Shown here: piece after piece, positions 52,742 to 58,317 of the stretch
Position numbering within the stretch: position 1 is the stretch's first letter
How the letters are laid out: each line of letters opens with the position of its first letter
Assembly: GCA_033795365.1 (NCBI GenBank)
Contig: JARYGU010000028.1
Location: forward strand, 1 to 58,317
Length of the DNA stretch: 58,317 nt
Direction of reading: 5' to 3'
DNA from: JARYGU01 sp033795365
Lineage (GTDB): Bacteria > Pseudomonadota > Alphaproteobacteria > Rhizobiales > Rhizobiaceae
Position numbers and translations under genes: made by a program
The notes under the pieces: generated by a model
Database searches by the model: none
Told to the model about the DNA's origin: nothing
The model's input: only the letters and a program-made list of their open reading frames with translations

Positions 52742-52941
52742 TAAAAAGTCCACGAGACGAAAAAGGCTGCTTCGGTTCGCCGGCGCAGCGCGGAATCATA
52801 TCCGGCTTATACTTGATAAAGCGTTACCGGAAAATCGTTCGCGGTGCTGCGGAGCTGTCGGGACTTTGAGACACGAGGAATATGGCCAAGATTTGGTCAT
52901 ATTCGCGTTCCGGGAGAAAAATTCAGCCGCCGCACCTTCGC

Positions 52942-53895
52942 TCAGAGATGCCGGCCGATATCGAGATAGCGCTGGCGTCGCTCCTTGCGGAGCTGATCGC
53001 CGGGCTTTCCGGAGAGGTCTTTCAGCGCGTCGGCGATGACATCTCCGGTTCTGCCGATGACAGCGGCCGGATCGCGATGCGCGCCGCCGACCGGCTCGGG
53101 GATGATGCTGTCGATGATCCCGAACCCCTTCAGGTCCTCGGCGGTGATCTTCATGTTGCTTGCCGCCTCCTTCGCGCGCGTGGAATCGCGCCAAAGGATG
53201 GAGGCCGCGCCTTCGGGCGAGATGACGCTGTAGATCGCGTGCTCCAGCATGTAGACCCTGTCGCCGGTCGCAATCGCGATCGCGCCGCCAGAACCGCCCT
53301 CTCCGAGCACGACGGAAACGATAGGCACGCGAATGTTGAGGCACATTTCCGTCGAGCGGGCGATCGCTTCCGCCTGGCCGCGCTCCTCCGCGCCGATGCC
53401 CGGATAGGCGCCTGCGGTGTCGATCAGCGTAATCACCGGAAGACGGAAACGGTCGGCCATTTCCATGATGCGGATAGCCTTGCGGTAGCCTTCGGGCCGG
53501 GCGCTGCCGAAATTGTGCTTCAGCCGCGACTTGGTGTCGCTGCCCTTCTCCTGGCCTATGACGGCCACGGGCTCTCCGCGAAAGCGGCAGAGTCCCGCCT
53601 GAATCGCCTCGTCCTCGGCGAATTTGCGGTCACCGGCAAGCGGCGTGAACTCTTCGAAGAGCTGTGCTGCGTAATCCAGGAAATGCGGACGGGAAGGATG
53701 GCGCGCCACCTGCGTCTTCTGCCAGGGCGTGAGTTTGGAATAGATCTCGGCCATCGCCTCGCGGGCGCGCACCTCCAGCCGGGAGACCTCGTCCGTCGTA
53801 TCGATGCTCTCGTCCTCTTCGGCGAGCTTCCTCAGCTCATGTATCTTGCCTTCGAGGTCGGAGATGGGTTTTTCGAAATCGAGGTAATTGTGCAT
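52942..53895 (-). CDS. accA: Acetyl-CoA carboxylase carboxyltransferase subunit alpha AccA
   Basis: A 317-residue subunit forming, with AccD, the carboxyltransferase that makes malonyl-CoA for fatty acid synthesis. The family blocks FLDYAAQLFEEF, LIDTAGAYPGIGAEERGQAEAIA and VLGEGGSGGAIAI are intact, and the start MHNYLDFEKPI is standard. It is 77 bases downstream of xerD on the same strand. AccD and the biotin subunits are not in the window. Confidence 0.97.
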   Translation of the reverse strand: MHNYLDFEKPISDLEGKIHELRKLAEEDESIDTTDEVSRLEVRAREAMAEIYSKLTPWQKTQVARHPSRPHFLDYAAQLFEEFTPLAGDRKFAEDEAIQAGLCRFRGEPVAVIGQEKGSDTKSRLKHNFGSARPEGYRKAIRIMEMADRFRLPVITLIDTAGAYPGIGAEERGQAEAIARSTEMCLNIRVPIVSVVLGEGGSGGAIAIATGDRVYMLEHAIYSVISPEGAASILWRDSTRAKEAASNMKITAEDLKGFGIIDSIIPEPVGGAHRDPAAVIGRTGDVIADALKDLSGKPGDQLRKERRQRYLDIGRHL

Positions 53896-53972
53896 GAGAT
53901 GCGTTTCCGATCGTTTGCTCCAACTTGCCCCCGAGGCTTCCTGTCAGCAACGGCAGCGGTGCGGTGGCGGTC

Positions 53973-54926
53973 CTAATCCGGTTTTTTTGCCTGTTTGGCA
54001 AGGGGGTGATGGGTCTGGACCAGTTCATGCAGGCGCTCTTCCAGCACATGCGTGTAGATTTGCGTCGTCGAGATGTCCGAGTGTCCGAGCAATTCCTGCA
54101 CCGCCCGCAAGTCCGCGCCGTTCTGCAGCAGGTGACTTGCGAAGGCATGGCGCAGGACATGCGGCGAAAGCGTCGCAGCCCGGATTCCGGCGCGCGAGGC
54201 AAGGGCCTTCAGATCGCGCGCGAACACCTGGCGGGGAAGGAAGCCTTCCTTGCTGGCTGCAGGAAAGAGAAAAGGATTGTCCTGCGTTTTCTTGCCGGCT
54301 GCCGCCTCCGCTTCCAGAGCATTGCCGTAGGCCTGCAGCGCCGCGATCGCCGTCCGCGACAACGGGACCAGCCTTTCCTTGTTGCCCTTGCCCCTGACGA
54401 CGAGAAACCGGCCGCTTTGCGAAAGAACGGTGGCCGGAAGGGAGACGAGTTCGCTGACGCGCATGCCGGTGGCGTAGAGAAGCTCGATCAGCGCGTGCAT
54501 GCGTTTGCGGGCAAGAAGGCCGGGCCCCGGCTCTGCCGCTTCCCGCTCGGCCTGGCCGATCAGCCGGGTTACGTCATCTATGCTGAGGGTCTTCGGCAGG
54601 GACCGGGCCTTGCGCGGCGGGTCGAGCACGCCGGTTGGATCGTCTCCGCGAAGGCCTTCCGCATAGAGGAATTTATAGAACTGGCGCAGTGCGGAAAGAC
54701 GGCGGGCCTGCGACGACGCCGCAAAACCCCGGCGCGCCAGATGCCCGATATAGGCCCTGAGATCGTCGGGGGTGGCTTGGGTCAACCGCACCGAATGTTC
54801 CCTCAGGAAGGAACGTGCGTCTTCGAGATCGCGCTCGTAGGATTGCAGCGTGTTCGCCGCCGCACCACGCTCGGCGCTCATCATCTCGAGGAAGGACTCG
54901 ATATGGACTGCGGAAAGATCCGTCAT
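53973..54926 (-). CDS. xerD: Site-specific tyrosine recombinase XerD
   Basis: A 317-residue recombinase resolving chromosome dimers at dif with XerC. It has the N-terminal SAM-like DNA-binding domain and the catalytic residues: Arg in TGMRVSEL, Lys in KGNKERLVP, HxxR in HVLRHAF, His in LGHSDISTTQIYTH and its Tyr. It is the housekeeping enzyme, not a phage integrase, judging by sequence and its place beside accA. Its start overlaps a small membrane-protein gene by 4 bases. Confidence 0.95.
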   Translation of the reverse strand: MTDLSAVHIESFLEMMSAERGAAANTLQSYERDLEDARSFLREHSVRLTQATPDDLRAYIGHLARRGFAASSQARRLSALRQFYKFLYAEGLRGDDPTGVLDPPRKARSLPKTLSIDDVTRLIGQAEREAAEPGPGLLARKRMHALIELLYATGMRVSELVSLPATVLSQSGRFLVVRGKGNKERLVPLSRTAIAALQAYGNALEAEAAAGKKTQDNPFLFPAASKEGFLPRQVFARDLKALASRAGIRAATLSPHVLRHAFASHLLQNGADLRAVQELLGHSDISTTQIYTHVLEERLHELVQTHHPLAKQAKKPD

Positions 54927-55072
54927 TGCTGCGGGTTCACCCGCTCTGAGGGGATGCGGATCGTCACGCTCCTTTCCCGCGGCTCGACAAAGGTGACCAG
55001 GGCCACCATGGCTCCATAGATCACGCCCGCTATCATCGCGCAGACGAAAAGGAACCGAAAGAGTGTTGGCAT
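54923..55072 (-). CDS. Small single-span membrane protein
   Basis: A 49-residue protein with one membrane segment (about residues 5-29) and a charged C-terminal tail. The ATG at 55072 has GGGAG 7 bases upstream, and the stop overlaps the xerD start by 4 bases, both signs of a real gene. I do not recognise a family. It is divergent from aroK. Confidence 0.7.
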   Translation of the reverse strand: MPTLFRFLFVCAMIAGVIYGAMVALVTFVEPRERSVTIRIPSERVNPQQ

Positions 55073-55151
55073 GCGGTGCTCCCTGGCATGAGCCCTATAT
55101 CGCCCCGGCAAGGAGCAAGTGCAAGACCGTCACCGATCCGCATGGCGCAGG

Positions 55152-55180
55152 CTTGACGCTCATGGCGCTTTTGTCGATAC
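55152..55180 (+). promoter_or_regulatory. aroK promoter
   Basis: CTTGAC (55152-55157), 17 bases, then CGATAC (55175-55180) fits the rhizobial housekeeping pattern CTTGAC-N17-CTATAT at ten of twelve positions. The predicted start point near 55187 lies upstream of the ATG at 55207 but downstream of the alternative ATG at 55162, which supports the shorter gene. Confidence 0.6.
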
Positions 55181-55206
55181 CGGACGGGAAACAACCGGAA
55201 CCCGCG

Positions 55207-55788
55207 ATGACAGACCTGATCGAACCGGCCACACCAACGCTTGCCGCGCGGGCCCGAAAGACGCTCGGGAAGCGCAATCTCGTGCTGATCGGCCTGATGG
55301 GGGCCGGAAAATCGGCGATCGGCCGCCTGACCGCCCAGGCGCTCGGCATTCCCTTCATCGATTCAGACCACGAGATCGAGCGGGTTTCCCGGATGAGCAT
55401 TTCCGATCTCTTCGCCGCCTATGGCGAAGACGAGTTCCGCGCGCTGGAGACGCGCGTCATCAAGCGTCTGCTCAAGACCGGCCCGCGCGTCGTCTCGACA
55501 GGCGGCGGCGCCTATATCAACGAGCGCACCCGCAAGCACATCAAGCGCGGCGGGCTGACGATCTGGCTGAAGGCCGATCTGGATGTACTCTGGGAGCGCG
55601 TCAACAAGCGCGATACCCGCCCTCTGCTGAAAACCGAAAATCCGAAGCAAACGCTCGAAAACCTGATGCTTTCCCGCTATCCCATCTATGCGGAGGCGGA
55701 CCTTACCGTGCTTTCGCGGGATGTGCGGAAGGAAGCGATGGTGGAAGACGTGCTTGCCGCGATCGCCGCAACCCGTCCGGAAAAGTGA
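55207..55788 (+). CDS. aroK: Shikimate kinase AroK
   Basis: A 193-residue kinase phosphorylating shikimate. Walker A is GLMGAGKSAIG, the substrate Asp/Arg motifs are FIDSDHEIE and EFRALETRV, the GGGAYI loop and the lid Arg (RDTRPLL) are present. The start at 55207 (MTDLIEP) is chosen from the promoter position. It is followed by aroB 5 bases on, forming an aroKB operon as in many bacteria. Confidence 0.94.
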   Translation: MTDLIEPATPTLAARARKTLGKRNLVLIGLMGAGKSAIGRLTAQALGIPFIDSDHEIERVSRMSISDLFAAYGEDEFRALETRVIKRLLKTGPRVVSTGGGAYINERTRKHIKRGGLTIWLKADLDVLWERVNKRDTRPLLKTENPKQTLENLMLSRYPIYAEADLTVLSRDVRKEAMVEDVLAAIAATRPEK

Positions 55789-55793
55789 AGCCG

Positions 55794-56927
55794 ATGAACA
55801 CGCATGCCGCAACCAAGCCGAAGCGAAATGTCCGGGTCGAGCTCGGCGACCGCTCATACGACATCCTGATCGGGCCGGGGCTCATCGCCGCCTCCGGCAG
55901 CGAGATCGCGGCACGCCTGAAGGGCCGGAAGACCGCCGTGGTCACCGACGAGCACGTCGCTCCGCTCTATCTCGACGCTTTCATGGCTTCGCTGCGCGAG
56001 AGCGGCATCGACACCGTGCCCGTGGTTCTGCCTCCCGGCGAGAAAACCAAGAGCTTCGAACATCTGATGACGGTCTGCGACCGCGTACTTGCCGCACGCA
56101 TCGAACGCAACGATGCCGTCGTGGCGCTCGGAGGCGGCGTGATCGGTGACCTGGCCGGCTTTGCCGCCGGCATCGTGCGGCGCGGATCCCGGTTCGTCCA
56201 GGTGCCGACGTCGCTCCTGGCCCAGGTCGACTCCTCCGTCGGCGGCAAGACGGGTATCAACTCGGTCCACGGCAAGAATCTGATCGGCGTCTTCCACCAG
56301 CCCGATCTGGTTCTGGCCGATACAGATGTCCTCGACACCCTTTCGAAACGCGAGTTCCGCGCGGGCTACGCGGAGGTCGCGAAGTATGGCCTCATAGACA
56401 AGCCCGGCTTCTTCGCCTGGCTCGAGAAGAACTGGCAGGGTGTGTTTGCCGGCGGGGAGGCGCGCATCGAAGCGATCGCGACGAGCTGTCAGGCGAAGGC
56501 AGACGTAGTCGCCGCTGACGAGCGTGAAAACGGCATGCGCGCCCTTCTCAATCTCGGCCACACCTTCGGCCACGCTCTGGAAGCGGCAACGCAATACGAC
56601 AGCAGCCGGCTGGTGCACGGCGAAGGCGTGGCGATCGGCATGGTGCTGGCGCATCAGTTCTCCGCAAGGATGAATCTTGCAAGTCCCGACGATGCCAAGC
56701 GGGTCGAGGCGCATCTGAAAGAGGTCGGCCTGCCTGTCTCAATGGATGCCATCCCCGGCGGCCTTCCGCCGGCGGAGGTTCTGATGGATGCGATTGCGCA
56801 GGACAAGAAGGTCAAATCGGGCAAGCTGACATTCATTCTGACGCACGGAATCGGGCGATCCTTCGTTGCGGACGACGTGCCCGCTTCCGAAGTCCTTGCC
56901 TTCCTGCGGGAAAAGCATCCGCTATGA
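55794..56927 (+). CDS. aroB: 3-dehydroquinate synthase AroB
   Basis: A 377-residue NAD- and metal-dependent enzyme making 3-dehydroquinate from DAHP, the second step of the shikimate pathway. Clear motifs are PPGEKTKSFE, ALGGGVIGDLAGFAAG, VPTSLLAQVDSSVGGKTGIN, the metal-binding LNLGHTFGHALE and HGEGVAIGM. It starts 5 bases after aroK and overlaps the next gene by 4 bases. Confidence 0.96.
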   Translation: MNTHAATKPKRNVRVELGDRSYDILIGPGLIAASGSEIAARLKGRKTAVVTDEHVAPLYLDAFMASLRESGIDTVPVVLPPGEKTKSFEHLMTVCDRVLAARIERNDAVVALGGGVIGDLAGFAAGIVRRGSRFVQVPTSLLAQVDSSVGGKTGINSVHGKNLIGVFHQPDLVLADTDVLDTLSKREFRAGYAEVAKYGLIDKPGFFAWLEKNWQGVFAGGEARIEAIATSCQAKADVVAADERENGMRALLNLGHTFGHALEAATQYDSSRLVHGEGVAIGMVLAHQFSARMNLASPDDAKRVEAHLKEVGLPVSMDAIPGGLPPAEVLMDAIAQDKKVKSGKLTFILTHGIGRSFVADDVPASEVLAFLREKHPL

Positions 56928-58231
56928 CGAGCGAAACCATACTCGCCTTTTTTGCCGAGTACTGGCTGGTCCTTCTTTCCATCCTGGGGCTGGTCATAGC
57001 CTCGGCGTTCTTTTCCGGTTCCGAAACCGCGCTTACCGCCGCATCGAGGGCCAGAATGCATACGCTGGAAACCAACGGCGAGATTCGCGCAGGACTGGTC
57101 GGAAAGCTGATCGAGCGGCGCGACCGGCTCATCGGGGCATTGCTGATCGGCAACAATCTGGTCAATATTCTCGCCTCCTCGCTCACCACCAGTCTTTTCC
57201 TGGGCCTCTTCGGCGATTCGGGCGTGGCGTTCGCGACGCTTGCGATGACCGTGATCCTCGTGATCTTTTCGGAAGTGCTGCCGAAGAGCTGGGCGATTTC
57301 CTCACCGGATCGCTTCGCTTTGTTCGTCGCACCGGCGGTGCGCATTTTCGTTGCGGTCGTCGGACCGTTGTCGACGGCGGTCAATGCCATCGTCCGCTTC
57401 ATCCTTGGGCTTTTCGGGGTCACGCTAGCCAACGACGTTCCGATGCTGACGGCGCACGAGGAACTGCGCGGGGCGGTGGACTTCCTTCACCGGGAAGGGT
57501 CGGTCATCAAGGCTGACCGGGACAGGTTCGGCGGCATCCTCGACCTCGACGAGCTCGAAGTATCCGACATCATGATCCACCGCACGGCGATGCGTGCGAT
57601 CAATGCGGATGAAGCGCCCGAGACGATCGTCCGCCAGATACTGGAGAGCCCTTATACGCGCTTGCCGCTCTGGCGCGGCGCGGCGGACAACATCATCGGC
57701 GTCGTTCATGCGAAGGACCTGCTGCGGGCTCTGGCCGAGCCGAACATGGAGCCGCAGAACCTCGACATAACCAAGATCGCGCAGAAGCCGTGGTTTGTGC
57801 CGGATACGACCAATCTCAAGGAGCAGCTCAATGCCTTCCTGCGGCGCAGGGGCCATTTCGCCATCGTCGTCGACGAATATGGCGAGGTGCAGGGCCTGGT
57901 GACGCTGGAGGACATCCTGGAAGAGATCGTCGGCGATATTTCCGACGAACACGATATCGAGATGCAAGGGGTTCGCCAGGAGGCCGACGGTTCGATCGTG
58001 GTCGACGGCAGCGTCCCCATCCGGGATCTCAACCGCGCGCTCGACTGGAATTTGCCGGATGAGGAAGCGACCACCATCGCCGGCCTCGTCATCCATGAAT
58101 CGAAATCGATTCCGGAAGAACGGCAGGCGTTCACCTTCTACGGCAAACGGTTCATCGTGATGAAGCGCGTGAAGAACCGCATCATGAGGCTGAGGATACG
58201 CCCGGCCGACGAGACTGCGGCACTGCGCTAG
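56924..58231 (+). CDS. HlyC/CorC-family membrane protein (CNNM-CBS-CorC)
   Basis: A 435-residue inner-membrane protein. The N-terminal CNNM/DUF21 domain has about four membrane spans, including FFSGSETALTAASRARM and SEVLPKSWA. Two CBS domains (about residues 215-330) and a CorC_HlyC domain (VDEYGEVQGLVTLEDILEEIVGDI, then ADGSIVVDGS) follow. Family members are linked to magnesium/cobalt export or membrane stress. Its ATG overlaps the aroB stop by 4 bases, a common rhizobial aroKB-tail arrangement. Confidence 0.9.
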   Translation: MTSETILAFFAEYWLVLLSILGLVIASAFFSGSETALTAASRARMHTLETNGEIRAGLVGKLIERRDRLIGALLIGNNLVNILASSLTTSLFLGLFGDSGVAFATLAMTVILVIFSEVLPKSWAISSPDRFALFVAPAVRIFVAVVGPLSTAVNAIVRFILGLFGVTLANDVPMLTAHEELRGAVDFLHREGSVIKADRDRFGGILDLDELEVSDIMIHRTAMRAINADEAPETIVRQILESPYTRLPLWRGAADNIIGVVHAKDLLRALAEPNMEPQNLDITKIAQKPWFVPDTTNLKEQLNAFLRRRGHFAIVVDEYGEVQGLVTLEDILEEIVGDISDEHDIEMQGVRQEADGSIVVDGSVPIRDLNRALDWNLPDEEATTIAGLVIHESKSIPEERQAFTFYGKRFIVMKRVKNRIMRLRIRPADETAALR

Positions 58232-58298
58232 AGCGGCGGGCGTTCTGACCGAATCGCGCGGGATTCCTGTTTATGCGGTTTCGTGATTCACTTCGGTT

Positions 58299-58317
58299 GG
58301 AGGTGATTTGCGATGAC
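58299..58317 (+). other. Possible start of the next gene at the right edge
   Basis: A strong GGAGGTGAT (58299-58307) lies 5 bases before an ATG at 58313, cut by the window end. Only two codons are visible, so the product is unknown. Confidence 0.3.

Noticed and set aside
53973..54926. A phage or genomic-island integrase near tRNA-Arg
   Set aside because: It is standard XerD beside accA, 6.7 kb from the tRNA. No att repeat of the tRNA end or mobile genes were seen.

Overview
This 58.3 kb window reads as chromosomal DNA of a Rhizobiaceae bacterium, most likely Sinorhizobium/Ensifer, Rhizobium or a close relative. The grounds are high GC, strong GC-rich codon use, a GlpRDSTPQUV glycerol locus in rhizobial order, a 5-aminolevulinate synthase of the alphaproteobacterial type, an FdsGBA-type NAD-dependent formate dehydrogenase, and two copies of a rhizobial mosaic intergenic repeat (RIME-like). 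The species assignment is inference. Genes are densely packed and intact; I see no prophage, insertion sequence, CRISPR array or pseudogene.

Layout. (1) 0.5-8.9 kb, minus strand: glycerol catabolism, regulator glpR, glycerol-3-phosphate dehydrogenase glpD, then the ABC importer glpS-glpT-glpP-glpQ-glpU-glpV. A second promoter with embedded operator-like repeats lies before glpD. (2) 9.1-10.9 kb: a short-chain dehydrogenase and an AcuI-type acryloyl-CoA reductase. (3) 11-18.5 kb: a LysR regulator (FdsR-like) and fdsG-fdsB-fdsA-fdhD-fdsD. (4) 18.7-25.3 kb: an aldo/keto reductase, then a sigma54 response regulator, a double-Cache sensor kinase and an oxalate/formate-antiporter-family MFS transporter. 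The transporter has a near-perfect sigma54 promoter and an upstream palindrome. (5) 25.3-28 kb: a soluble double-PAS chemoreceptor and a CheW. (6) 28.3-31 kb: ornithine aminotransferase and arginase with a divergent Lrp/AsnC regulator. (7) 31-37.8 kb: tamB and tamA outer-membrane biogenesis genes and a glycine-zipper lipoprotein. (8) 38.3-42.1 kb: a form II coxS-coxL-coxM molybdenum hydroxylase operon. (9) 42.3-47.3 kb: hemA, dxr, a META-MliC periplasmic protein, a small conserved protein, a Crp/Fnr regulator and tRNA-Arg(CCT). (10) 47.3-58.3 kb: an M20 amidohydrolase, D,D-carboxypeptidase with a COG0523 GTPase, a YafK-like L,D-transpeptidase-fold lipoprotein with tusA, accA, xerD, aroK-aroB and a CorC/HlyC membrane protein.

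How it fits together. Regions 1-4 form a block for small carbon compounds: glycerol uptake and oxidation, formate oxidation to CO2 with NADH, and a sensor-regulated carboxylate transporter. Arginase and ornithine aminotransferase convert arginine to glutamate semialdehyde under the adjacent Lrp-type regulator. The last 10 kb is mostly housekeeping (cell wall, fatty acid, chromosome resolution, shikimate). The observations I rate highest are the sigma54 promoter/palindrome module before the MFS transporter, the complementary asymmetry of the two glycerol ABC ATPases, the twin aromatic-tail motifs of the YafK-like lipoprotein, and the palindromic region before the form II cox operon.
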